Assembly: GCF_005795905.1 (NCBI RefSeq)
Contig: NZ_VAWE01000001.1
Coordinates: 1,240,001-1,304,000, forward strand
DNA length: 64,000 nt
Reading direction: 5' to 3'
DNA from: Streptomyces marianii
GTDB taxonomy: Bacteria; Actinomycetota; Actinomycetes; Streptomycetales; Streptomycetaceae
The translations under genes and the position numbers were made by a program. The notes beneath the pieces were generated by a model that did no database searches, was not told the DNA's origin, and saw only the letters and a program-made list of their open reading frames with translations. This document shows, piece by piece, positions 49,598-58,334 of the stretch (its first letter is position 1; each line of letters begins with the position of its first letter).

Positions 49598-50718
49598 CGG
49601 GTGGTTCCGAGGCGGTCGGCGAAGGCGAGGAGGGTCGCGTACTGGTCGGCGAGGGCCGAGGGGGCGGTGGGGTCGGGGTCCTTGAAGTAGAAGGCGAGTT
49701 GAGGGAGGGGTCCGGAGAGGCCGGCTTCGTGGGCGCGGGCGGCGAGGCGGGCGAGGTCGAGGACGAGCGGGGCGGCGAGTGCGGAGTCGCAGCCCTGCCA
49801 GGTGGTCTGGAGGACCATGCGGGTGCCGAGGAAGCCGTCGAAGGCGATGTGGTCCCAGGCGGTCTTCCAGTCGCCGAGGGCGGAGACGTCGTCGATGTGG
49901 ACCTCGCCCTCGGGGATGGCGCCGAGGGTGTCGGTGAGGACGCGTTCCTTGCCCGCGTTCTTCGCGGCGGCGGCCGCGGGATCGGCGAGGGCCGCTCCGT
50001 CGCCGCCGCCGAGCAGGTTGGTGCCCGACCATGCCCGTACGGTCAGGGCTCGCTGGACGAACATGGGGGCGAGCACGGAGCGGAGGAGCGTCTGGCCGGT
50101 CTTGCCGTCGCGGCCGGCGTGGGGAAGTCCGGCGCTGCGGGCGGCGTCCTCGAGGGGCCCGGTGCGCAGCCCGGTGGAGGGGGTGAAGTTGACGTAGGGG
50201 CTTCCGGCCTGGATGGCTGCGGCGGCGTAGAGGGAGCTGGCGGGCAGGCGTGCGGAGCCGGGCGCGGGGGCCGGTTCGGTGGAGGCGACGTTGACGACGA
50301 CGGCGCGGTCGAGGTCGTGGCGCCGGACGAAGGCGGTGATGTCGGCGGCGAAGGCGGTGACGAGTTCGGCGTCGGTGCGGGTGTCGCCGGGGAGGGGACC
50401 GCCGGTACGGATCTCCTCGTCGGCGGCGGTGAGTTCGGCCCGCAGGGCGACGGGCAGTCCGTGGGGCAGGACGCCGCCGCCGGCGAGCTGCTCGGCGCGT
50501 TTGGGCAGGGGGCAGGCGGTGGTGTCGTGGCCGCCGAAGACGAGGGATGACAACGATGGCAGACCAGCCGCGGCGAACGGCGGCGTTTCCGTCACCATGC
50601 CGGTGGCCGGGTGGAGTCCGGCGGTCACGGCCGCGCATCCGGTGATCGCTGTGGTGGCGACGGAGCCGCGGGCTCCGACCAACCAGACCCCGGTGCGGCG
50701 TTCGTCGGTGTTCGTCAC
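49594..50718 (-). CDS. inositol-3-phosphate synthase-like NAD-dependent cyclase
   Basis: 374-aa protein of the myo-inositol-phosphate synthase family, which cyclises glucose-6-phosphate with NAD+ as transient oxidant. NAD site VWLVGARGSVATTAITG at 12-28; VVVNVASTEP; YVNFTPSTG; GKTGQTLLRSVLAPMF with the catalytic lysine; and WSGTNLLGGGDGAALADP. This is the archaeal/actinobacterial secondary type rather than the housekeeping Ino1. GTG 50718 follows GGGAGGC. It is the first gene of the seven-gene ebo-like operon. The product could be an inositol phosphate for prenylation by the next enzyme (inference). Confidence 0.87.
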   Translation of the reverse strand: MTNTDERRTGVWLVGARGSVATTAITGCAAVTAGLHPATGMVTETPPFAAAGLPSLSSLVFGGHDTTACPLPKRAEQLAGGGVLPHGLPVALRAELTAADEEIRTGGPLPGDTRTDAELVTAFAADITAFVRRHDLDRAVVVNVASTEPAPAPGSARLPASSLYAAAAIQAGSPYVNFTPSTGLRTGPLEDAARSAGLPHAGRDGKTGQTLLRSVLAPMFVQRALTVRAWSGTNLLGGGDGAALADPAAAAAKNAGKERVLTDTLGAIPEGEVHIDDVSALGDWKTAWDHIAFDGFLGTRMVLQTTWQGCDSALAAPLVLDLARLAARAHEAGLSGPLPQLAFYFKDPDPTAPSALADQYATLLAFADRLGTTR

Positions 50719-50745
50719 GGGCTGCCTCCCTGCGTGCTGTGGCGG

Positions 50746-50784
50746 GGCGGCGGGCGGGGGTACGGCGTCTCCCCGCCCGCCGCC
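50746..50784 (-). terminator. perfect 14-bp hairpin between the ThuA gene and the ebo-like operon
   Basis: CCCCGCCCGCCGCC and GGCGGCGGGCGGGG are exact complements separated by 11 nt, 27 bp after the ThuA-gene stop and 27 bp before the inositol-phosphate synthase GTG. It should stop or attenuate read-through. If it is a full terminator, the operon promoter must overlap it or lie inside the end of the ThuA gene. Confidence 0.7.
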
Positions 50785-50810
50785 GGCTTGTGGGTCCGGC
50801 AGGTGCCGCC

Positions 50811-53800
50811 CTACGACGACGAGGGCAGTTCCTTGAGCCGGATGTTGCGGAAGGACACCTGGTCGTCGGCTCCGTGGTTCTGGATGCCGATGTGGCCGTC
50901 CCTCAGGCTGCGTGCCGGGTCGGTGTTGGTGAAGTCGTTGATCTTCGCTCCGTTGAGGAAGACCGGGAGCCGTTCACCCTGGACCTTGATCTCGTAGCTG
51001 TTCCACTGGCCGGGGGGCCGCAACACCCGGTCGCGGGCCCTGAGGTCGGCCGACCTGAACCCGTAGACGGCCCCGGTGGTGCGGTCGGGGGCGTCGGTGG
51101 CGTCGATCTGGATCTCGTAGCCGTTGTTCACGGCCGACCAGGGGTCGTCGGAGGCGGGGAAGCCGACGAAGACCCCGGAGTTGTCGTCGCCGTCGAGTTT
51201 CCAGTCGAGCTTGAGGGAGTAGGACTTCAGCTCCTTGGCCTGGTACCAGAGCATGCCCATGCCGTCCACGGTGCGCAGTTCGCCGTCGACGACGCCGAAC
51301 GTGCCGGGTCCGGCCTGCTTCCAGCCTTCGAGGGTGTGGCCGTTGAACAGGTCGCGGTAGCCGGTGGCGGGCTTGCAGTCGGCGTCGGCCTGGCCGGAGG
51401 CGTAGCGCAGTCCGCCGAGGAGATGCTGCCGGAAGGCGGGCTCGGCGTAGGACTCCTCGGTGTGTCCGCCGCCGGTGTAGAAGGCGCGGCCGCCCCGGTA
51501 GGTCTGGCACCAGGCGATCGGGTGGTCGCCCTTCATGTTGCCGCCCTGGTAGGTGGTCTCGTCCAGGGTGGCGAGGATGCGGGCCCGGCCGCGCGGGTTG
51601 GTGCGGTAGTTGTACCACTCGTCGGTGCGTTCCCATGCCTCGTCGAGGTGGGAGGTGGCCGGGTGGTCGTGGTCCTCGACGCGGACGGTGGCCTTCTGGA
51701 TCTGCGGGTGGGAGTGGAAGCGGGCGCCGACGAGCCCGCCGTAGAACGTCCAGTCGTACTCGGTGTCGGCGGCAGCGTGGACGCCCATGTAGCCGCCGCC
51801 GGTGGCGATGTAGTTTTCGAAGGCCTTCTGCTGGTCGGCGTCCAGGACGTCGCCGGTGGTGGAGAGGAACACGACGGCGTCGTAGCGGGCGAGGTTGGCG
51901 GTGGTGAACTGGCCGGCATCCTCGGTGGCGTCGACGGTGATGTTGTCGGCGGTGCCGAGTTCCTTCAGTGCGGCGATGCCGGACGGGATGGAGTCGTGGC
52001 GGAAGCCGGCGGTCCTGGAGAAGACGAGGACGCGTTCGGCGGTGCGGTCGACGGGGCTGCTGGAGAGTTCGAAGTCGTCGACGTCGTAGAGGGCTCCGGC
52101 TCCGCCCTTGAAGACGAGGAACAGTTCGGTGGTCTTCCCGGGTACGGCGCGCAGCGCCACGTCGATGTCCTGGAAGGTCTCCCAGCCGCCGGTGACCGGT
52201 ACGGGGGCTGAGCCGAGGAGGGTACCGCCTGCGGAGCCGGTGCGGACCTCGAGGAAGCCGCCGGCGCCGCCGGAGGAGACACGGGCGGTGAGCTTAGTGG
52301 TGCCGGTGAGGTTGTAGGGCTTGAAGGAGATCCAGTCGCCGTCGTGGACGTCGCCGACGGTCCTGCCGCCGTTGGCGGGAGCCTTGTCGATGACGCTGAT
52401 GCCCCACTGGGCGGTGAAGTGCTCGGCCTGGCGGTGGCGGGGCTGGAGCTGTGCCTGGTCGTGGCCGGTGAGGGCGGCCTGGCCGCCGCCTCCGCCGTCG
52501 GTGTACTCGGCGTCGAGGACGCCGAAGATGTTGGCGTTGGGGTCGTGTCCGCCGTCGGCGGAGGTCTTGATGGAGCCGGTACAGCCGTTGGCGGAGGTCA
52601 CGGGATGGCCGTGGCTGTCGTGGCCGAGGATGTAGGTGACCTTGACCTTGCCGCAGTCGACGGTGCCGTCCTCCGGGTCGGTGACGTTCACCTCGAAGGG
52701 GATCTCGTCGCCGAAGCCGAACAGGGCTCCCTCCGCGGGGACCTCGAGAGTGACCTTGGGTACGGTGTTGCCGACGACGACCTGGACGCCGGCGGAACCG
52801 GTGCGCCCGGTGGGATCCTTGGCGGTGACGGTGGCGGTGTAGGTGCCGTTCTTGCGATAGGTGTGGGTGGGGTCGGTGGCGGTGGAGGTGCCGCCGTCGC
52901 CGAAGTCCCAGCTGTACGTGAGGGGGTCGCCATCGGCGTCGGTGGTGCCGGCCGAGGAGAACGCGACGCGGAGGGGGGCCTTGCCGGAGGTCTGGCCGGC
53001 GGTGGCCTCGGCGACGGGTGAGCGGCCGCCCGTGGCGTTCTCGATGCGGTAGAGGGCGGAGTGCTCGTCGCCGCCGAACCAGGCGGTGCCGTAGTCCAGG
53101 ACGTAGAGCGCGCCGTCCGGGCCGAAGCTCATGTCCATGATCTGCGTCCCGGTCCAGGGGACGGGGCTGATGGACCGGACGGCGCCGTCGGCGCCGTGCT
53201 CGATGCGCTTGATCCAGCGCCGCCCGAACTCGCCGGCGAAGAAGTCGCCGTCGTAGGCCTCGGGGAACTTCACCGGGGAGTCGAGGTCCGGGTCGTAGTG
53301 GTAGACGGGTCCGCCCATGGGGGATTCGGAGCCGGTGCCGAACTCGGGGACCGAGCCGCCGTCGTAGGGGATCCATGCGGGTTCGGCGGGCGGGAGATCG
53401 ACCAGGCCGGTGTTGTGCGGCGAGTCGTTCCTGGGGGCGGCGCAGTCGTACGTCGCGCCGGACGCCTTGGTGGCGAAGTCGTAGTCGACGTAGGGGTCGT
53501 TGTCGCCGGTGCAGAACGGCCAGCCGAAGTTGCCGGGTTCGGTGATGCGGGCGAACTCGACCTGTCCGGCCGGTCCGCGCCCGGGGTCGGCGGCTCCGGC
53601 GTCGGGCCCGTACTCGCCGACGTAGGCGACGCCGGTCCTCCTGTCGACGCTGAAGCGGAACGGGTTGCGGAAACCCATCGCGTAGATCTCGGGCCGGGTC
53701 CTGGCGGTGCCCGGGGCGAAGAGGTTGCCGTCGGGGACGGTGTAGGTGCCGTCGTCGGCGACCTTGATGCGGAGGATCTTTCCGCGGAGGTCGTTGGTGT

Positions 53801-54524
53801 TGCCGGAGGTGCGGCGGGCGTCGTAGGCCGGGTTGCGGTCGGGGCGTTCGTCGATGGGGGTGTAGCCGTCGGAGGCGAACGGGTTGGAGTCGTCGCCGGT
53901 CGACAGGTACAGGTTGCCCTGGGCGTCGAAGTCGATGTCACCGCCGACGTGGCAGCAGATGCCGCGGGTGGCGGGGATGTCGATGACCTTCTTCTCGCTG
54001 GCGTTGTCGAGCGTGCCGTCGACCTTGAGTACGAAGCGGGAGAGCCGGTTGACGCCTTCGTACGCGGCGAAGTCGGCGGCGGTGCCCTCGTCGGGGGCGT
54101 CGCCGGCGGGGGTGTCCAGCGGGGGCGCGTAGTAGAGGTAGATCGCCCGGTTCCGGGCGAAGCCCGGGTCTACGCCGACGCCCTGGAGGCCTTCCTCGTC
54201 GTGCGCGTAGACGGGGACGGTGCCGATGACGCGGGTGCTGCCGGCGGCGTCGGTCATGCGCAGCTCGCCGTCGCGGGAGGTGTGCAGGACGCCGCGGTCG
54301 GGTAGTACGGCGAGCGACATGGGCTCGCCGACCTCGGGTTCGCCCTTGGCAAGGGTCACCTGCTGGAACTCCTCGGCCGCGGCGGGTGCCGCGGCGTTCG
54401 CGGGCGCGAGGGCGCCGACGGGGGCGGCGAGGGTGAGGGAGGTCGCGGCGAGCAGGCCGCCGGTGAGGAGCGCGAGGCCCTTTCTGACACGGGTTCGTCG
54501 CGCTCCGGGCCGTTGTGTGTGCAC
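50811..54524 (-). CDS. secreted multidomain protein: glucose/sorbosone dehydrogenase-like propeller, PKD, CBM6-like, ThuA, DUF1080
   Basis: 1,237-aa exported protein. Signal peptide about 1-45. Residues 50-490 form a PQQ-dependent sugar (glucose/sorbosone) dehydrogenase-type beta-propeller (EGLQGVGVDPGFA, LRGKILRI, YAMGFRNPFRFSVD, GEFGRRWIKRI). A PKD domain follows (YSWDFGDGGTSTATDPTHTY, about 515-580), then a CBM6-like carbohydrate-binding region (to about 830). ThuA, a trehalose-utilisation/glutamine-amidotransferase-like domain, is at about 845-1050 (LVFSRTAGFRHDSIPSGIAAL, GGYMGVHAAADTEYDW). C-terminal DUF1080 (about 1060-1235; YRDLFNGHTLEGWKQ, DNSGVFVGFP) is a family that includes 3-keto-disaccharide hydrolases. 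GTG follows GGAGGA. It probably acts on an extracellular glycoside. Confidence 0.9.
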   Translation of the reverse strand: MHTQRPGARRTRVRKGLALLTGGLLAATSLTLAAPVGALAPANAAAPAAAEEFQQVTLAKGEPEVGEPMSLAVLPDRGVLHTSRDGELRMTDAAGSTRVIGTVPVYAHDEEGLQGVGVDPGFARNRAIYLYYAPPLDTPAGDAPDEGTAADFAAYEGVNRLSRFVLKVDGTLDNASEKKVIDIPATRGICCHVGGDIDFDAQGNLYLSTGDDSNPFASDGYTPIDERPDRNPAYDARRTSGNTNDLRGKILRIKVADDGTYTVPDGNLFAPGTARTRPEIYAMGFRNPFRFSVDRRTGVAYVGEYGPDAGAADPGRGPAGQVEFARITEPGNFGWPFCTGDNDPYVDYDFATKASGATYDCAAPRNDSPHNTGLVDLPPAEPAWIPYDGGSVPEFGTGSESPMGGPVYHYDPDLDSPVKFPEAYDGDFFAGEFGRRWIKRIEHGADGAVRSISPVPWTGTQIMDMSFGPDGALYVLDYGTAWFGGDEHSALYRIENATGGRSPVAEATAGQTSGKAPLRVAFSSAGTTDADGDPLTYSWDFGDGGTSTATDPTHTYRKNGTYTATVTAKDPTGRTGSAGVQVVVGNTVPKVTLEVPAEGALFGFGDEIPFEVNVTDPEDGTVDCGKVKVTYILGHDSHGHPVTSANGCTGSIKTSADGGHDPNANIFGVLDAEYTDGGGGGQAALTGHDQAQLQPRHRQAEHFTAQWGISVIDKAPANGGRTVGDVHDGDWISFKPYNLTGTTKLTARVSSGGAGGFLEVRTGSAGGTLLGSAPVPVTGGWETFQDIDVALRAVPGKTTELFLVFKGGAGALYDVDDFELSSSPVDRTAERVLVFSRTAGFRHDSIPSGIAALKELGTADNITVDATEDAGQFTTANLARYDAVVFLSTTGDVLDADQQKAFENYIATGGGYMGVHAAADTEYDWTFYGGLVGARFHSHPQIQKATVRVEDHDHPATSHLDEAWERTDEWYNYRTNPRGRARILATLDETTYQGGNMKGDHPIAWCQTYRGGRAFYTGGGHTEESYAEPAFRQHLLGGLRYASGQADADCKPATGYRDLFNGHTLEGWKQAGPGTFGVVDGELRTVDGMGMLWYQAKELKSYSLKLDWKLDGDDNSGVFVGFPASDDPWSAVNNGYEIQIDATDAPDRTTGAVYGFRSADLRARDRVLRPPGQWNSYEIKVQGERLPVFLNGAKINDFTNTDPARSLRDGHIGIQNHGADDQVSFRNIRLKELPSSS

Positions 54525-54642
54525 GTGTGTCCTCCGGAATGAACGGTCGGACGGGCGGGTGGTGCTGCCGTGCGGAAGGTCCGGGGACCGGCGTGCGCCG
54601 TCACGCTGGTCGTGTCACTCGTTCGGGATGCGGGCCGCACCT

Positions 54643-54657
54643 CAGGACTGTGTCCTG
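54643..54657. promoter_or_regulatory. short palindromes upstream of the ThuA-protein gene
   Basis: CAGGAC-TGT-GTCCTG at 54643-54657 (6-bp arms), 119 bp upstream of the GTG. A second palindrome, GAAGTT-G-AACTTC, is at 54715-54727. Both lie in the 290-bp gap after the isomerase gene. They are operator or terminator candidates only. Confidence 0.3.
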
Positions 54658-54814
54658 TACACCTCAGGGACGGTAGCGGTGTTCGTCCAGCACCGTAAGC
54701 CCTTGCGTGACAGGGAAGTTGAACTTCTTCCCGCATCAGGACAAAGCCGTTGCCGGGCAGGCCGGACCGCCCGGTGGCGGATGCCGCCACCGGGCTCCGA
54801 CCTGCGCTAACGAG

Positions 54815-55819
54815 CTAGTCGCTACCTCCGAAGGCCGCATCGAAGGACGCCGACGGCGGGTCGAAGTCGTACCGCTTCAAGCTGGCAAGCGCTTCCGGCG
54901 CGCCCGTCAGCCGGTCCATTCCGGCGTCCTCCCACTCGACGGACACCGGCCCTTCGTAGCCGATGGAGCGGAGCATCCGGAACACGTCCTCCCAGGGCAC
55001 GTCGCCGTGGCCGGCGGACACGAAGTCCCAGCCGCGCCGCGGGTCGCCCCAGGGGAGGTGGGAGCCGAGGCGGCCGTTGCGGCCGTCGAGGCGGGTGCGG
55101 GCCTCCTTGCAGTCCACGTGGTAGATCCGGTCGCGGAAGTCGTAGAGAAAGCCGACCGGGTCGAGGTCCTGCCAGACGAAGTGGCTGGGGTCGAAGTTCA
55201 GCCCGAACGCCGGACGTCGGGCCACGGCCTCCAGCGCGCGGTGCGTGGTCCAGTAGTCGTAGGCGATCTCGCTCGGATGGACCTCGTGGGCGAAGCGCAC
55301 CCCTTCGGCGTCGAAGACGTCGAGGATCGGGTTCCAGCGTGCGGCGAAGTCCTCGTAGCCGCGTTCGACCATCCGCTCGGGCACCGGGGGGAACATGGCG
55401 ACCAGATGCCAGATCGACGAGCCGGTGAAGCCGACGACGGTGCGGACGCCGAAGGCGGCCGCGGCCCGTGCGGTGTCCTGCAGTTCGCGGGCCGCACGGC
55501 GCCGGACCCCTTCGGGCTCGCCGTCGCCCCAGATCCGGGCGGGCACGATCGCCTGGTGCCGCTCGTCGATCGGGTCGTCGCAGACGGCCTGGCCGACGAG
55601 GTGGTTGGAGATCGCCCAGCACTTCAGCCCGTACTTGTCGAGCAGCGCCCGCCGCCCGTCCAGGTACGAGGGATCGGCGAGGGCCTTGTCGACCTCGAAG
55701 TGGGCTCCCCAGCAGGCGAGTTCGAGACCCTCATAGCCGAAGTCGCGGGCGAGCCGGCAGACCTCCTCCAGGGGCAGGTCGGCCCACTGGCCGGTGAACA
55801 GGGTGAAGGGACGGGGCAC
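54815..55819 (-). CDS. sugar phosphate isomerase/epimerase family protein
   Basis: 334-aa TIM barrel of the xylose-isomerase-like superfamily. Metal strands: [45 protein letters not shown] (Asp/His), [13 protein letters not shown] (Asp) and [12 protein letters not shown] (Glu). The length and the HFVWQ/HVDCKEA motifs match sugar/inositol-type isomerases or 3-keto-glycoside-processing relatives seen beside Gfo/Idh/MocA genes. GTG 55819 follows GAGGAGG. A strong hairpin separates it from the upstream oxidoreductase gene. Confidence 0.88.
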   Translation of the reverse strand: MPRPFTLFTGQWADLPLEEVCRLARDFGYEGLELACWGAHFEVDKALADPSYLDGRRALLDKYGLKCWAISNHLVGQAVCDDPIDERHQAIVPARIWGDGEPEGVRRRAARELQDTARAAAAFGVRTVVGFTGSSIWHLVAMFPPVPERMVERGYEDFAARWNPILDVFDAEGVRFAHEVHPSEIAYDYWTTHRALEAVARRPAFGLNFDPSHFVWQDLDPVGFLYDFRDRIYHVDCKEARTRLDGRNGRLGSHLPWGDPRRGWDFVSAGHGDVPWEDVFRMLRSIGYEGPVSVEWEDAGMDRLTGAPEALASLKRYDFDPPSASFDAAFGGSD

Positions 55820-55844
55820 GGCGAGGACCTCCTCGGACGGCGAC

Positions 55845-55865
55845 CCGCGGACCGGCGGTCCGCGG
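55845..55865 (-). promoter_or_regulatory. inverted repeat upstream of the isomerase gene
   Basis: CCGCGGACC, GGC, GGTCCGCGG: perfect 9-bp arms, 26 bp before the isomerase GTG and just after the terminator hairpin. Operator candidate. Sequences this GC-rich pair easily by chance, but 9 bp with a 3-nt spacer is notable. Confidence 0.4.
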
Positions 55866-55870
55866 ACCGG

Positions 55871-55913
55871 GCACACCGGCGGGGAGCACCCCCCGGGCTC
55901 CCCGCCGGTGTGC
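55871..55913 (-). terminator. perfect 17-bp hairpin after the Gfo/Idh/MocA gene
   Basis: GCACACCGGCGGGGAGC (55871-55887), 9-nt loop, GCTCCCCGCCGGTGTGC (55897-55913). A perfect stem 15 bp after the oxidoreductase stop. It indicates that the ABC transporter-oxidoreductase transcript mostly ends here. Confidence 0.8.
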
Positions 55914-55928
55914 GGGCTGGGCGGGGCG

Positions 55929-57152
55929 TCAGACGGCGGACGCCGGGACGGGGGTGTAGACGGCGTTCCTCGCGGCGCTCTCCTCCACGGCGGCGAGCAC
56001 CCGCTGCACCCGGAGTCCGTCGGCGAACGACGGTGCCGGTGCGGTGTTCCCGGCGGCGACGGCGTGCACGACGTCGCGCGCCTGGTGCACGAAGGTGTGC
56101 TCGTAGCCGAGGGCGTGGCCGGGCGGCCACCACGCCTCCAGGTAGGGGTGACCGGGTTCGGTGACGAGGATCCGTCGGAAGCCGGCCGACGCGGCGGGTT
56201 CGGTGTGGTCGTGGAAGGACAGTTCGTTGAGGCGCTCGAGGTCGAAGGCGAGGGAGCCGCGTTCGCCGTTGATCTCCAGCCGCAGCGCGTTCTTGCGGCC
56301 GGCGGCCATCCGGGTCGCCTCGAAGGAGGCCAGCGCCCCGGAGGCGAGCCGCCCGGTGAACAGGGCGGCGTCGTCGACGGTGACCGGGCCGCGCCGGTCG
56401 GCGCCGGTGGCGGACGGTCCCGTGGAGGCAGCGGCGAGCAGCGGCCGTTCACGGACGAAGGTCTCGGTGAGCGCGGACACCCCGACCAGAGGCTCGCCCG
56501 CCAGGTACTGCGCGAGGTCCACGGCGTGCGCGCCGAGGTCGCCGAGCGCCCCGGAGCCCGCGTGCTCGCGCTCCAGCCGCCAGGTCAGCGGGAAGTCGGG
56601 GTCGACGAGCCAGTCCTGGAGGTACGTGACCCGCACATGACGGAGCGCGCCGAGCCGGTCGTCGGCGATCAGCCGGCGGGCGTACGCGACGGCGGGCACC
56701 CGCCGGTAGTTGAAGCCGACCATGGCCACCTGGCCGCGCGCGGCGGCCGCTTCGGCGGCGGCCACCATCGTCTCGGCCTCGGCGACCGAGTTGGCCAGCG
56801 GCTTCTCGCACAGGACGTGCTTGCCCGCCGCCAGGGCGGCGACGGCGATCTCCGCATGGCTGTCACCCGGGGTGCAGACGTCGACCAACTGCACGTCGTC
56901 CCGGGTCACCAGGGCCCGCCAGTCGGTCTCCGCCGCCGCCCAGCCGTGCTTGGCGGCGGCGGCCCGGACGGCGACCGCGTCACGGCCTCCGATCGCGGCG
57001 AGGACCGGCCGCAGCGGCAGGTCGAAGACGCGCCCCGCGGTGCGCCAGCCCTGTGAGTGGGCGGCGCCCATGAACGCGTATCCGACCATGCCGACGCCGA
57101 GTGCCGGCGGTGCGGCCTCGCCGTCGCTGTCCCTCTGTACCTTGCCGGCCAT
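55929..57152 (-). CDS. Gfo/Idh/MocA-family oxidoreductase
   Basis: 407-aa NAD(P)-dependent sugar or inositol dehydrogenase. The N-terminal Rossmann fold ([18 protein letters not shown]) is followed by [31 protein letters not shown] with the EKP motif. The C-terminal GFO domain has [34 protein letters not shown] (catalytic D...H) and [19 protein letters not shown]. Family members oxidise inositols, or glycosides at C-3. ATG follows GGAGGA. It follows the binding-protein gene by 43 bp. Confidence 0.92.
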   Translation of the reverse strand: MAGKVQRDSDGEAAPPALGVGMVGYAFMGAAHSQGWRTAGRVFDLPLRPVLAAIGGRDAVAVRAAAAKHGWAAAETDWRALVTRDDVQLVDVCTPGDSHAEIAVAALAAGKHVLCEKPLANSVAEAETMVAAAEAAAARGQVAMVGFNYRRVPAVAYARRLIADDRLGALRHVRVTYLQDWLVDPDFPLTWRLEREHAGSGALGDLGAHAVDLAQYLAGEPLVGVSALTETFVRERPLLAAASTGPSATGADRRGPVTVDDAALFTGRLASGALASFEATRMAAGRKNALRLEINGERGSLAFDLERLNELSFHDHTEPAASAGFRRILVTEPGHPYLEAWWPPGHALGYEHTFVHQARDVVHAVAAGNTAPAPSFADGLRVQRVLAAVEESAARNAVYTPVPASAV

Positions 57153-57195
57153 ACGGGTTCCTCCTCGTCGGTTGCTCGGTGGGGGCGGCGGAACG

Positions 57196-58242
57196 TCAGT
57201 TGAAGCCCGTGGGCAGGTACTGGTCGACGTTGTCCTTGGTGACGACGGCCGAGTAGAGGGTGACGGAGGCGGGGATCTCCAGTTCGGCCATGCCGCCGAC
57301 GCCCATGCCCTGGCCGAGGGCGCGGGCGAGGTCGATGGCGGAGGCGGCCATCGTCGGCGGGTAGAGGACGGTCGCCTTCAGCACGCCGTTGCCGGCCTTG
57401 ATGGCGTCCATGGCGGACTTGGCGCCGGCGCCGCCGACCATCAGGAAGTCGTCCCGGCCTGCCTGCTGGACGGCCCGCAGGGCGCCCACGCCCTGGTCGT
57501 CGTCGTGGTTCCACAGCGCGTCGAACTGCTTCTGCGCCTGGAGCAGCTGGGCCATCTTGGCCTGGCCTGACTCGACGGTGAACTCGGCGGCCTGGCGGGC
57601 GACCTTGCGGATGTTGGGGTAGTTCCTGAGGGCGTCGTCGAAGCCCTGGGTGCGCTGCTTGGTGAGTTCCAGGTTGTCCATCCCGGCGAGCTCGACGACC
57701 TTGGCGTCGGGCTTGTCCTTGAGCTGTTCGCCGATGAAGCGGCCCGCGTTGAGGCCCATGCCGTAGTTGTCGCCGCCGATCCAGCAGCGGTAGGCCTGTG
57801 GTGAGGCGAAGACGCGGTCCAGGTTGACGACGGGGATGCCGGCCTTCATGGCCTGCAGTCCGACCTGGGTGAGGGCCTTGCCGTCGGCCGGCAGGATCAC
57901 CAGGACGTCGACCTTCTTGTTGATGAGGGTCTGGATCTGGCCGATCTGGGCGGCGGTGTCGTTGGAGCCCTCGGTGATCTCCAGGGTGACGTCCGCGTAC
58001 TTCCCGGCGCGCTGCCTGGCGTTGGCGTTGATGGCCGCGAGCCAGCCGTGGTCGGCCTGCGGGCCGGCGAAACCGATGGTGACCGGCGCGCCGGGCGTGG
58101 CGTCGGCGGCGGGGGCGTTGCCGGTGGCCGTGCCGGCGTTCTTCGGCTCGTTGCTGGTGCAGGCGGTGAGGAGGGCGCCCGCGGAGACGGCGGCGGTGCC
58201 GAAGAGCAGTCCTCTGCGGCTGGTGGCGGGGATTTCAGGCAT
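57196..58242 (-). CDS. sugar ABC transporter substrate-binding lipoprotein (ribose type)
   Basis: 348-aa type I periplasmic-binding protein of the ribose/galactose class (CUT2). It has a twin-arginine motif (TSRRGLLFG) followed by lipobox LLTAC, so it is a Tat-exported lipoprotein, common in Streptomyces. Binding-fold landmarks: VTIGFAGPQADHGWLAAINANA, LINKKVDVLVILPAD, GIPVVNLDRVF, NYGMGLNAGRFIGEQL and DALWNHDDDQGVGALRAV. It delivers a sugar or cyclitol to the downstream-named permease and ATPase. The ligand cannot be read from sequence. Confidence 0.93.
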   Translation of the reverse strand: MPEIPATSRRGLLFGTAAVSAGALLTACTSNEPKNAGTATGNAPAADATPGAPVTIGFAGPQADHGWLAAINANARQRAGKYADVTLEITEGSNDTAAQIGQIQTLINKKVDVLVILPADGKALTQVGLQAMKAGIPVVNLDRVFASPQAYRCWIGGDNYGMGLNAGRFIGEQLKDKPDAKVVELAGMDNLELTKQRTQGFDDALRNYPNIRKVARQAAEFTVESGQAKMAQLLQAQKQFDALWNHDDDQGVGALRAVQQAGRDDFLMVGGAGAKSAMDAIKAGNGVLKATVLYPPTMAASAIDLARALGQGMGVGGMAELEIPASVTLYSAVVTKDNVDQYLPTGFN

Positions 58243-58334
58243 GGCGGTTCAACCCCTCTGGGATCGGGCGTGCGGGTGGGCCGGGAGGTGCCGGGCGGAG
58301 GTGGGGCGGGAGTGGGGAGGTCAGCGGCGCGGTG

